Shown here one piece after another: positions 24,071-36,100 of a stretch of DNA of 64,000 nucleotides. The stretch is from the NCBI GenBank assembly GCA_023333565.1, contig JAJKFH010002373.1:1-64000 (forward strand). The letters run 5' to 3'. This DNA comes from Puffinus mauretanicus. Taxonomy: Eukaryota > Chordata > Aves > Procellariiformes > Procellariidae. How positions within the stretch are numbered: the stretch's first letter is position 1; each line of letters opens with the position of its first letter. The position numbers were made by a program, and so were the translations under genes. A model generated the notes under the pieces. That model was given only the letters and a program-made list of their open reading frames with translations, did no database searches and was not told the DNA's origin.

Positions 24071-24429
24071 CTTTAGTCATCAGTGAATTTCCATTTTGGC
24101 TACTATCCGAGGTGGTCCAGAGTAGTAATTATGGTATTGTTTCATGGTAACAATGATATTGTTCCACGTGAACTATGATCCAGGTAGGGAAAGCTTCAGA
24201 GCTGTCAGAGATGACGAATTATCTCTTGTTTCTGTTCCCTACCTTGATCATGTAGCTGGTGTCCCTGGTACGATCAGTGTTGTTCCCCACTTCAGCCATG
24301 CAAGAGTGCTTGGTACGGCCAAGGGACGCTTAACCGCCCGACTCGTACACAATGGCTAAAGCTTAACAGAAGGTTCTGAGATCGTATCGTAGCCCAGAGG
24401 AAAAGAGGGGGGAGGAGTGCACCACCACA

Positions 24430-24434
24430 GCATG
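24430..24434. repeat. 5-bp target-site duplication (GCATG), right
   Basis: Exact match to 23024-23028. Confidence 0.8.
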
Positions 24435-25187
24435 GCACCGTGCCCAAACTAATGGGTTAGGGAAAAAACTATGCTACAGCAGTTATCCTGTATTGGCTTC
24501 TGAAGCCAGTGTGGTTTTTACTCACTCTGTCATCTATGCTTCGCTCCACAGTGTGAGGCAGACATGACTTATATGATTCTCTTGTTTTTGGAGGCTTCTA
24601 GCTAGAACTGTTCTTCTACTTATTGAGGAGAAATCAGTAATTTGACATCATAAAGGTGCAGAAACCCCGTTTTTTTATTTCTGCCTGTCTCTCATGCTAT
24701 TGCAGTAAGATCATAATATGTTGCAGTCGTCTTTCACTATGCCTTTGTGGTGCCTTGAACACCGAAGTACTCCAGAGCACATCAGATTCACACTCAATTT
24801 CCCAGCCGAGGTCTTAGACCCAAATGAGGCAAAATGCTGTATATTTTCAAGTTTATTAGAAACCCAAATCTAAATGATAGCTTTGAAGGATGAAACCTCA
24901 TGAGCTAGTCCCAAAAAACAGAGAATCCTCCTGAGTTCATGATAGAACAGTTTTAAATGGACTGCTAGAATATTACAATGTGTAACATCAATGTTTTCTG
25001 ATATGCAATGAGTAAACATTTCTAATATTTTTGTTCTAGCACCTTGCCTCCCATCAGGAGATTTAATGGTGTATGTCAAATGCTAAGACTACAGCAATTC
25101 TGTAAGACATATTTAAGCATCAGTATTCCTGCATGAAGAATGGAAAAGCTCAGGGCAAAGGAGCTCAGTGTTGTGCTCAGGATTGTA
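24435..25187. other. Spacer between two solo LTRs
   Basis: About 750 bp of unique sequence. No gene or repeat was recognised. Confidence 0.5.
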
Positions 25188-25191
25188 CTTA

Positions 25192-25745
25192 TGTTGTCCA
25201 AAAAGCAGCTTCATGCCTGGCGTGCAAGTAACCAATTCCACACGCTCAGGAGAGATATTGTTTTATTCAGGCCTGGGTGCTCGGTGGACTTGCCACAAAT
25301 CAAGTACACTTGGTCTAATCACCTTTTTGCTTATATCTATGCTTCTCATACATATTTTAAGATTCCTTTTTACATATTCATTAAATTTCCGAGAACTAAT
25401 TATAATATGACCTCATCTTAGACACATGCGCACTGAAGTCTTTAGGGTCTTCTTGAGGGTCTCGAGTGGTCTCTGATGGTTGATAGGGTAGTAAATTCTT
25501 CATGAACCCGTTCCTTTCTTTCCTTATAAGGTCGAGGTTTGTCTCCGAGGCGTGTCTGGACCACGTTCATTTATGGTTCTTAATTTCAAGGTTAATCATT
25601 ACTAGGGTCTAACAATGCTACACACCTGCAAACACAAGACCTGCTAGTTACCTAACTCCTAAGCAACAAGTCTTCATTGTTTAGAATTAAAGAAGCGAGC
25701 AGTATGGAATAAGAGGTACTGTAACAGACTGTACCTACTGCATCA
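25192..25745 (-). mobile_element. Probable solo LTR, reverse strand
   Basis: A 554-bp segment from TGTTGTCC to CTGCATCA, flanked by CTTA at 25188-25191 and 25746-25749; reading the match as the 5-bp ACTTA would shift the right end by one base. On the minus strand it has a TATA box (CTTATAAG, 25523-25530) and an AATAAAA poly(A) signal (25261-25267) about 260 bp apart, with the signal near the 3' end, as in an LTR. The part around 25255-25310 resembles the U5 side of avian LTRs I know. It is unlike the other four LTRs here. Boundaries are less certain because the duplication is short. Confidence 0.68.
25523..25530 (-). promoter_or_regulatory. TATA box of the 25192 LTR
   Basis: CTTATAAG, with predicted leftward transcription. 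No clear CCAAT box was seen upstream. Confidence 0.45.
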
Positions 25746-25749
25746 CTTA

Positions 25750-28700
25750 CACTTGTGGAGCCAGGGAATAAAACAACTCCTGCACCTGACAGAAAGTCCT
25801 CACATGTTTCAGCCTGCTTCAAGTGAATTACGTTACTTTCTCTTTAGGAAAATCATCGGTAGAAAAATTATTACTACAGATATACTGCTAAAGCCAATGA
25901 TATTAGGAGATTTGTAATTAAATAAATGTAATTTTTTCTTTGAAGAACTCTGTCTATCCTATTGCAATCCTGTGGATTGCAAGTGTCTCCAAATTGCAAA
26001 TGATTCTGTGTGCCTTTTACTTTGTAATACCAGTATCTAACAGTGAGAGTTGAAACTTGAAATCAGATCCAAGTTGTTATTTCCTTAATGTGCGCTTTCC
26101 TTGCTTTGCAAACTTGCTGCTCAGAAGCAAGCAGATGTATTGCAGACAGCACTGTAGGATGAGAATATGTGTGTTGTATAATAAACTTGTTTTCTTTCTC
26201 CCCATTTTGCTTTTTCTTTTCTCCTCCTCCAGCAAGTGTGCTCCCAGGCACTCTTGGAAAGCTGCCAGTCCAGAAATATAACCACTTCGAAATTCTTCCC
26301 AGCCTTAGATTTCTGATACTCTTTTCATGGGGTAGTCAAATCAAGAAAGGATGCCCGAAGTAATTTCTGTGGAGGATGTCGCTGAAGAAGGGAAAGCAGG
26401 GTTAAACAGAAGATCCCCAGAGACACGAACATCCCAATATAAAAAAGCTAAAGCTATTCATACTTTGTGTGACTACTCCGGGTAATATAAACTGCACAAG
26501 AGACAGAGAACAATGGTAATCGTTCTTCTAGTACGTTTACTCTCTCTTTAGTATCCCCCTTCTGGGCTTTTCTGGGCTTTTACATAATGCTTCTCATCTG
26601 TTCAATGTTATCAGCTACTAGTAAAAGCCATCTACTTAAACACACATAATTTAAATTACATGAAAATAAAGGAACTATAAGGTCTATTGGGTGTTGGAGT
26701 TGTTAATGGGCTGCAATGCTTAAGGGATGCTGGAAGTTTCGCAATTTGCAGCATTAACATCTACATTCATGCTGGTCTGTTAGGTTGCTCCTAAAGGACC
26801 AGCTCAGTCTTTGTTTATATCCATACCCTGAAGGTGAATCCAGACATACCCTATGGCACACTGCACAGTAATAGATAAATAGATAATATCTATCCCCTGG
26901 GGCCTTGGCAAAGCATGTCTGATACTTGTTCTGCCCCACATTGTCTGCTTTTGGCCCATCTGTGTGGGACAGACTGACTTATGACACAAATCTACCAGCA
27001 CCTTGTAGCAAAAGAGTGAGGAGATCTAGGAGCCTACCCTGCCTCTGCCATGGAAGAAGTGCTTGTTTGGGGGTCAGCTGAACTCAGCAGCCACCGGGAA
27101 GATGGCCTAGGTCACTGCACTGGAAGTGTAAGGATAAAGCCCTTCAGGGACCGATGGTGTGGCAATTCAGATTGCTCCCCAGAGCACCTCCTCAAGAGGC
27201 AAAACACATGTAAAAGTGATACACACCTTACCTGTGCCAGAAAAAAAAAATACTGTTAGTCTGCAGGACAAAAATAAAATTTTCCCATTTGCAGGGGTTG
27301 TGAGCAAAGAAGAGGATACCTCAGAGTCCTGCCATCATGTAGAAGTCACAACGGGCAGAAAAGACCATCTCCTGTTTTAGTGTGTAATCCACAGTTTGGC
27401 TTCTAAAGCAACAGTCTGAGGGCCATCTGTCCAGGCAGCTGATTTTCCTGGGTGACAAATAGCAACCCCAATGGGCACAGCGGTGCTTTTAACATCACAA
27501 GTCTGTCCTCAGCTTTCATTTGCACAGAGCTGAAGTCATGTGGGATCTGGCTTTTGAAATGTTTCAGTATAGGTCTGGGGTGGCCTTCCTCAGACATAGG
27601 CCTGTGCTGAACACAAGGAGCCATCACCACGTGCACTCAGCACATCCTGACAGGAAAGAATATTATCCAAATTATTTTCAGGATAAAGGGAACATTTGGC
27701 TCCTTCCTATAGACATATTTCTTGTAGCAGTCTCTCTTGACTGCTATGTGAGCACTTTGGAGATGTCCCTGGACAAGGATGGGTGACCCTTGCTTCAGCA
27801 GCAAATTGGATTAGGCAAGGATTCAGCTGGCCCTGTTCCTGGCATACGGTGTTGATCGTGAAATGGATAGAGAGAGATTCTCCATGCAAGGGCAGTGCCA
27901 AGCCTGCGCCTCCCTTCCCCCCTCTCCGCCTGCTTTCATCCAAAAGATAGCGTGCAAGCCAGCCGCTGGCCCTGAGAAGCCATCTCACTTGAGAGTGGCA
28001 GCCTGGCAGCCCAGTCAGTACTGGGTAGTGGACTTTGGATGATGGAGATGGGCAGACACCAGGTGAGACTGAGGGGAGAATGTGTCATAGATCTGAACTT
28101 CATGCATTTGACCATCAAGTGGATAGAGTGGTCTCAGGCGCAGAGAAGGTAAGGCCATGACATCCCATGGACTTATTATCCTTACTTTTGAGTAAGAAAG
28201 AAGGATTTTGTGGGACTGGGACAGCAGGGACGGCTCTGAAATGTGTTTTTGAGTGCTCACAGATGCACTGCCTGCTCCAGTTGTGAAACAACCCTGCGTG
28301 AGATCTGTGGGGCAGCGTGCCGTCTGGCGCCCCTGATGCTCTCCATCAAAGGATGTAGCTTGGTAAAGTTGGATTGCATCTGCCAAGGATTTTCCAGGTT
28401 GTGTATTTGTCCACACTGCCCAAGGACATGACCTGAAGGGTCGGTGTGGTCTGTATGGACCTTAATAATTCTCATGGCAGCCTGATTGGGGTACTGTTGA
28501 CCCCTAGTGATCTCCAGTGCCATGAAATGTGAATGAGGATTTGGCCTTGAGAGGACCAAATGACTGCTGAGAGTGCGGAGGCTGCACAGTGTAGACACAG
28601 CCATTCGAATCCCAGTGCTAGATAAGGATCGTTTGATCTCTGGCAGCTCCATCTAGCCTTTGGAAAACTATCTTGAACTCATTGTATGGTGTAGAAGAGG

Positions 28701-28975
28701 GAGCAGGTGAGTTCGGGTTCATCTTGCCAGTTCCTGCAGTGCAGTTTTCTTAGAAGTGTTTCTCCAAAAAAGTAGCACGACTGCAAATGGGGTAAGATTC
28801 TGGCTCTAAATGCAGAAGTGTGTATTAAAAATGCATTTTGGAGGCAGACTGTCTTTATAGCCTAAAATACTACTAGTTCACCAGAAAAAATCTCACCTCT
28901 AGCTGGCACTGAGCACCCTGTTGCTTCAGAAGCGTGGTTGCCTGGTTTGCCTCTGCCCCCTCGCTGGGTGAACAG
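25750..28975. other. Mixed noncoding sequence with overlapping open frames
   Basis: Unique DNA, somewhat richer in G+C at about 27.0-28.7 kb. Two minus-strand frames of 133 and 131 codons (28015-28416 and 28257-28652) overlap in different frames; neither resembles a known protein. A strong polypyrimidine tract ending CAG lies at about 26200-26232, but no matching exon could be argued. No repeat was recognised. Confidence 0.45.
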
Positions 28976-29017
28976 GTGACCCCGTCACCTTGTCTCGTGA
29001 CCCCGTCACCTTGTCTT
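28976..29017. repeat. 21-bp tandem duplication containing a hairpin
   Basis: GTGACCCCGTCACCTTGTCT with one further base is repeated twice head to tail (28976-28996, 28997-29017). Each unit contains an inverted repeat; the first is GGTGAC-CCC-GTCACC at 28975-28989. Confidence 0.85.
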
Positions 29018-30020
29018 GTGCTTGTTCTCGTGAACAGCAGTACCACTCAGCCTTCAGCTCATCACTGGGCAGCTGCAGGCAGAGAGAGGATAAGGCAACA
29101 TGCCTGCAATCTTTTTTTTCCCCACCAGACTTACAGCTGGTTTGGGGTACATTTGTAGCTTGGTAATTGGGAAATCTAATTAGATATCCTGGAGTCCTAA
29201 TTAAGTGGCTTTTATGGTTATAAGAGATTTTGAGAATAATCATCTGTGAAGACTTGGGACCCATGTTCCGTTTGCATGTGCAGTTTCTATGGCTGTGCGA
29301 GTAAGTGCTGTAATTGCCTGTTGGAATTTATGGTGTTTGCCCAAATAGAAGAAATTACAAATACTTCCTAGCATTCAGTTTTTAAGTCTCTGATTGTAGA
29401 ATTAGGGAGACAGCTGACATAAAATACTGCACTTGAATAGAAATGCAAGAACAGAAATCACATTCTATTCACTTAAACTCTGTCTTTTTTGGCAACTTGT
29501 GTATCAATTGATGGAAAGTTAAAATTTTGCAGCTATTTCAACACCTGGTTAACCACCACAGAAATCCTTGGTAATGCCTGAGCACGTACCATGGCATGGA
29601 ATATATGCTAATACTGTTCCGATTAAGCAGCATTCACTGCAATTGCCTCTCATTAGGTAAATAATTTCTGAGGGAGATATACTAATTAAGTGTTTTTCCT
29701 CATTATGTATTTCATGATTAAGAGGAGTTTACTATATTTACAGCAGTGTGACTAAAGCTATTCAGAACTAACCATGCCAATATTTACAGAACACAGAGAG
29801 AAATTGCTTATGCTTCTGTCTTCTTCATTGCTAATTGTGAAGGGTATGTTTAGTTTCCTTAAAGGTGCTTTCACTCCTGTAATGAATAAAATAATCCCTA
29901 AGTTGGTAAAGTGTTTTGAGATTCTCTAGAACATAAATGATTTTATAACTTTAAAATGCCATTGTTATTCGGTTCTCTGAGCTATCTGCTGCTGCCTAGC
30001 AGCTGATTTGCGTATTTAAA

Positions 30021-30039
30021 ATAATAATAATAATAATAA
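30021..30039. repeat. (AAT)n microsatellite
   Basis: About six perfect AAT units. Confidence 0.85.
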
Positions 30040-33000
30040 GCTGTCTGGTTTAGCATTGTATTGCCATGTAAAGCTCTTTAATGCAAGGCTATTGCAATCA
30101 GCTGGAACACTTAAGCTTAGAAAATTTTTTTATTATACCGTATGGCAGCTTATTGCCTGCCAGCATTATGAGCTTTTTATTCCTCCTTGAAGAGAGACTA
30201 TTTTTTTAATTTCTTGTTTGCATTTTCATAGGGATGCATAAAGTATTAATAGTCCATATGTAGTACAGAGAACTTTATTAAATGTTAGCTTTCATACACA
30301 GCTTTACTTCCAGCACATCAGGTTTCCGTACCACACGGATGAGCCTATGAAGATGAAAATGTTTCTGTGGTTATCATTTGTGCCTGGGTAAATACCACAC
30401 CAATTTAAATAACTCCTGTTAGAAGCTAAGAGCGATAGAAGTAGTAGAAAAGTAATGACTGAAGACAAAGGCTCTTGACCTCACCAGATGACAGGCAGGA
30501 TCGTGATAGCTCATGTATTTGGGATCAGGAGACAAAGTCCCGTTCTCTTTCATCACGGCAGTTTGTCAGACTCTTGCTGCAGTGTTTTCACACCCATGCA
30601 ATTTTTTTACGGATCTCATGCTGTTTTGGCAGCTTAATTCAATTTAAATGCCTTCTTGTTCCTGATTTCTCCTTTTGCATTTCAAAAGGATTTGATTTAA
30701 AATGAAATGGTAGTTTGCAGAATTGTGAACAAATTTAATGCCTTTTCTTTCTTATTTGTTCTCCATCCCGTGGGCTCTTCGTTTTGCGTGTACTCCTTTC
30801 CTTGAAATCCCTGTACCCTGGGAAAAAAGCAGAAGCTCAGAGGCCAGAAGGCTTGTTCTGCTTTTGTTCCTTGCTTGAAGACGTAAAACTATCGTTATCC
30901 AGCCTGCTCTTCTCCTTGTAGCCATTCCTTTCCTTCTAACAGACAAGCAATTAAATTATTCTCTTTTTCTCCTTCACTCCAGCCCCATTTACAGAAGAAT
31001 CTGGCCAGGAGCTTGTGTAACTAACATTTCTGTGTACTCTTGAGGGATATCTGAGCTGTTTCTCAAGCCAGTGAAGCTAAGAACTATGTAAGGTTTCTGA
31101 GAAGGCAACATGTAATTTTGCAAGGATTGTCCTTTTAGAGGTATTCCTCTGTGGTTGCCAGAGTCTTCATGGATGCTCTTGGCTCTGATCTCTGGGAGGA
31201 AACCAGGAGGTCGGAGCAGACACTTTTGAGTCCTGGGCTCCTTCTTGAAGGTGCCTCTGAAAGCTTCATTATCTGTGTACAGACAGTGTACAATAGAGTA
31301 CAAATATAGGAGATGACATGTAATCATCCTACAGTTTGGTGTTTCTCAGTCTGACAGTTCTGACTTCCCGGGGGAGGTTGTGAAACATTGAAAATGTTCC
31401 TAGTGTGAAGTAAAGAAATCTAATTTCCCTCACCCCCACCCCATATGCAGCTCCTTTCCGTTCAAGTCCCAGAATTCTCAATCAGACTTTCAAAACATGC
31501 ATGCAGCCTATGACATGGGCTTTATTGTGCGCAGGTTATCCGGAGAGCCGGAGGGATAATGACTCCCACTCGTGCTGTCCAGAGCAGAGGACACAGTCAG
31601 CGTCAAACACCTCCTGCGTGCCAGTGCACCCAGATTTGGCGTTCCTTCACTGTTATAATTAATCTTTTTTTTTTTCCCCCACTCTTTTATGACAAGTGAG
31701 TGGTGAAAATGTTTTATTTCAAATAAGGAGTTTGTCTTATCTGAGCAGAAAATGACCTGAAGGACAGATCTGCCTATCAGCAGATAAGTAGTATTAATTT
31801 CTATGACTAAATGACATAAAGAGAACCAAGGGTTAGTTATGTCACAGATCAGCAAATTGACCTGGGGGTAGCTTTGTAAATTTTTTTTCTTTTCATATGG
31901 TTCTCAATAACTGAAAAAAAAAAGCATTTTGAAAGAGTCTTAATGTGATCTGAACAAGTATCAAGTTGCTTTTTTTTTCCTCCTGCCTCTCTAAAAACTT
32001 TGGAATGGGAAAGGCTGGATTATATATTGGTATAGTCCCTGTGCACGTAAGAGAAAAAAGGAACAACAAAACCAATCAAAATCAAATCGGTGTGAGTAGG
32101 GCAGGTAGAGAAGGGATTGTGTGAGCTTATTTGGTAAGTCATTGACTTTCTAAGGCATCTTGATATTTTTCTGTTAAAAATCCTATTCCACCTTTGTGTG
32201 CTATGGGAAATGGCATTCTTAATACTTTCAGATATACTGATAGATCAGTTTGTAAGAGTAAGTATTGCTTAACCATAAACTAACTAATTAAATATTAGGG
32301 CCAGCCAAACTGTGGAAAGCACCATAAGGTAATTTCCCTCCTTATTTTTGTTTGGATGGCAGGTGTTTAATGTGCACGCATAAGTTTTTATTTCTCTTCA
32401 TTTTTGTTGTATTGCCTTTTTAATTTGTTTGCTTACACAAGCAAATTAGTATTTAGATGTTCATTAGTTATACAGGTCAATGAACTGATTCATTTAATTG
32501 AGTTTAAAAATTAGACTTGCAAATATTCTCAATTCTCTTCAGTTCTTCACCATTTGGAATTACGTTTACAGTTCTGAATAATTGAATTAAGTAAAAATAC
32601 AGCACATCATAGGTGTTTTATTGTGTCATGGAGAGTGGTCTTATAGGAACCACGCAAAAAAGCTATGTGAAAAAGGCCTAAGCATGTCCCTTTAGCTGTC
32701 AGAGATTTGACAAATATATCCAGAAATTTCTATATTCAGATTGACAGCATATGGCATTATTAAGCCAAAAGCAAAATATCTAATTCTTTAAGTTTTGTAA
32801 GCTGAAGAACGTCAATGTATTTTGCTTTATGCAGCGACCTCAAACTACCCATGAATGTAACTCTTAGGTTGAGATTGAAATGTGGCTGCAAATTAGGTAC
32901 TAAGTTAACCAGGGACTACACTGATGCAGTGATTTATTGTCGCCATGTAACTGTGCAATAGCAGGTATGGTCACAATCCATAGAGGCTCTGTTGGCTATT

Positions 33001-33124
33001 TCATTGCTTGGGTGGCTTTTCTCATATTCATCAGGAGTTTGTCAGGCACTTTGGGCAATAAAGAAAAGTCAGTCGAACCTCAACCCAAGGGACTTTTAGA
33101 TGGCAACTCCCCAAAGAGTCTGGT

Positions 33125-33156
33125 CTTGGGATTTTTCTAGCACTTGGGATTTTTCT
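33125..33156. repeat. 14-bp direct repeat, 18-bp period
   Basis: CTTGGGATTTTTCT occurs at 33125-33138 and again at 33143-33156. Confidence 0.8.
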
Positions 33157-36100
33157 GATGTTTACAGTTAAACTTCTCCAATCTTCATTTTATTTGGTCA
33201 TCAGCATACAGTTCCCTGATATCAGGAACCCTTACTGTTGATTGCCTGTCACCCCAAAAGATCAGCATGCCACAGATTTCAGCTAAATCTAGCTCTTGTT
33301 AGACTTTTCATATGCCCCAACTTCTTACGAAGTTTCCTATAGGTAATCCATATCCTCTCACTGGAGAATGTACCTCTTTTCACTTACTGTCTGGTACTGT
33401 CCACAGGTTTTAGTCAGCATTGAGGCCACTGGTGAAAAATGCTTGGTGGTGTGAGAGCTTCTGTCGAGCTGCTATTCAGGGTGCCAGGTATTCTGGGTTT
33501 GATTTCTTAGAATTGACTCATTCAGCACTGCGTGCTTTTGCAGTGTTGAAAATTAGCGTTATTTTTTTCCTGTGAGGTACTTTATTCAACTTTTTAGCAG
33601 GCATACCCCGGTAACATCCCCACAAATGCACCAGATAGGTGGTCATTCTTCATGGGAACTGGGCTCTGTGCTTCTCCAGGCTAGCTGGCAGGGAAAGGTT
33701 AAAGAATGAACAGCCCTGAGAGTAAAGCTGGGCAAAACGAATGAAGTAATATAACAACTGTGTACTTGAGCTAATTTTTTCAGCTAAGCTGCACACTGAA
33801 CATCTAAGTTTTTGTCATTATTGTCACAAGTCTAACTTCTTCTTGGCACCAAATTATAGTGCTTAAGGCTCTTGCAGTGGCATTCTCAAGCTACGTAAGA
33901 GCAGAGCGAAGCCTGTTTTGAAACGTTCCTCAAGAACTTCAGAGTGTTTTCTAGGTCAATGGTCTCAGGCAATTTGACAGCTAAGGTAATATATGATCAA
34001 ATGTATAGGTGAGCTGATACAGAATCAGATGCCATAAGGTCTATTTCTGCATCTTTTCAACCTTGGGTGAGTTGATTAACCTTTCTTAGACAGTTCCTCT
34101 AGTTGTGTAGTGGAGACAGCAGTATTCTGTCTTGTAATGAAGAGGTTTACACATAAACATTTTGAAAATGCTCTTTTGGGTGCAAGAGTTGAGGATTTCT
34201 TTCCTGTTGTACTGTAATTATTTTCCCTTTGTTACTCTTCCAACTTTCAGAAAGTGGTTTTTTTCTTTTGGGTGTATCAGAAAGTTTTTATTGACCTACT
34301 TATTGAAGTGACAAAGTCTGACTTCGTGCTAGCTGCAAGGTGTCATTTTTGCCACCAGCTTCCTCCTCTTACTTTATAATTTTGTTTAGTTCCAATCTGA
34401 AGAATTTAGAAATATTACCTCCTTGAATTAATATTTTCATTCTTCATAGCCAGCTAATATGGCTTGATCAGCTGTAGAGGAAATTGTTGCTGTTCTAAAT
34501 CTCTGACACAGACTACCAGCAGATCAGGATTTTTAAATCAGAATATGGTCTGATGTGTTGTTATAATCACTTACATATGTCCACGTTTTAAAAACATAAT
34601 CAATTAAGATACAGCTTTTCCTCTTTCCAGGCTTAACACTATAAATTGATAACCCTTAAGTTATTAATTTTTTTTCATTTTTGCTTTTTCTTTTCACATT
34701 AGTAACACGCAGTTCAAGTGATATATCTAAGACAGAAATGCTGTTCCTTGTTTTAGCTAACAATAGTGCTGAAAGATTTTATTTTAAAATATAAATATTC
34801 TAAACTGGGAGCTTCAAAGTCAAATCCCTTTCGTAATTTTAGTTGAATAAAAAGAGTCAAAACTCTGGTGTGTAATCACTTGTACACTTTATTTCTGCTT
34901 CTGCCTAAGCCCAGAGAGCCCTGTTTTTCCGATTATGACACTAAGCTAATATCTTACAAGGACAGCATGTCTGTAAGGTTTCACTATTCAGGAGAGCGTG
35001 CGTTTTTTAGATTTATGAGGCTTCGGCCAGCATCAGGGTCCCCTTGTGATAGAAAACACATAGTGGGAATCCTGGGTTTAAGGAATTTGCACTGAACAAG
35101 CAAAGCGGAGTGTGGCTCAGACCGGGCAGCGTACCAAGGAGGGGGGCAGCTCAGGGGCTTGCTGGTGCTCACACGGGAGTTGAGCTGAGCTAGGCAGAAC
35201 AGAGCTCAGATTTTCGCAGTGCTAAACCAGAAGTTTAACTGCTCCCTGTGGTGGCTCAGATTGTCTAGTGAGGCTAACGAAAACACAGCATTGCAGATTC
35301 TCGAGACTTTCCGGTATGTCTTCTCTTCGGGTCTTTAGTCTTCTGTGCTTTCTGCTGGTTGTAATGCAGAAATCTTGACGCTTGCAAGAGAAGTATTAAA
35401 TTTCCTGCAATTAGAACAGGAAATTCAGATTTCATTTTGTTGTAAAGAGAGGCCAAAGACAGAAATGCAGAGAGAGCTCCATGAGCAATTTAAAAGTGAG
35501 CTGAGGACAGCTAGGTTGTTAGATGAAATGGTCCAAAGGAATGTGGAGCCAGGTACCTCTGTGATGTGGGTGTAGCTGCTGAGAAAAGCTACAACTGAAG
35601 CATGATTCATTAGTGAGTTTTAATATTAGGGTTGTCTTCTTGTTCAAAGAGCAAAATGTATTCTAAATGGAGAACTTAATGATATAGAGAAAGCTGCTAC
35701 TTAATATTCAGTCATTGGCTCATAGTTTAAATTCAAAGATATCATCATGGTATATTTACTTCTGCAAGTACCTTTTGATGTTCTTTTTTAAGGTGGGGTA
35801 AGTGCATCTTTGATAAAAGCAGTATTGAGCAACAACATGTATTTTCTTAAAATTTATAAATATTTTAAGTGTATCTTATCTTCTTCATGTCCTGTACAGT
35901 TATACAGCATGCTTTTCTGGAGCAAACCAAAATTTTGGAAAAAAAAAAGAAGATGATTCATACCATTTTACAGAGGACCTGAACCATTTGTTGTTAGACA
36001 GAACTTCAGCATACACAGAGGTAATGGAAATAGCCCATGAACTGTAAAACCATTGGTCTCCTAGCTTACACCCCTCTATTCACAAGTGTGCTGTCCTCCT

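Larger units (their letters stand above)
23029..24429 (-). mobile_element. Long (1.4 kb) solo LTR, reverse strand
   Basis: A 1401-bp element starting TGTCACGAATGG and ending CACCACCACA on the plus strand, bounded by GCATG duplications. On the minus strand it has a CCAAT box (24066-24070) 12 bp upstream of a TATAAA box (24048-24053) and an ATTAAA poly(A) signal only 65 bp from its 3' end (23094-23099). It keeps many CpGs for this AT-rich region, suggesting a young age. It contains two internal duplications (about 23261-23487 and 23616-23745) and a GGTAAAA-rich run (about 23214-23257). No gag, pol or env remains. It does not resemble the three-copy family at 9616, 15206 and 55662. Confidence 0.82.

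Noticed and set aside
26200..26365. Strong polypyrimidine tract plus CAG as an exon start
   Set aside because: No donor site at a sensible distance and no protein-like frame that continues; left as unproven.
32428..32445. Hairpin TTTGCTT-ACAC-AAGCAAA
   Set aside because: A 7-bp AT-rich stem is common by chance and too short for a microRNA precursor.
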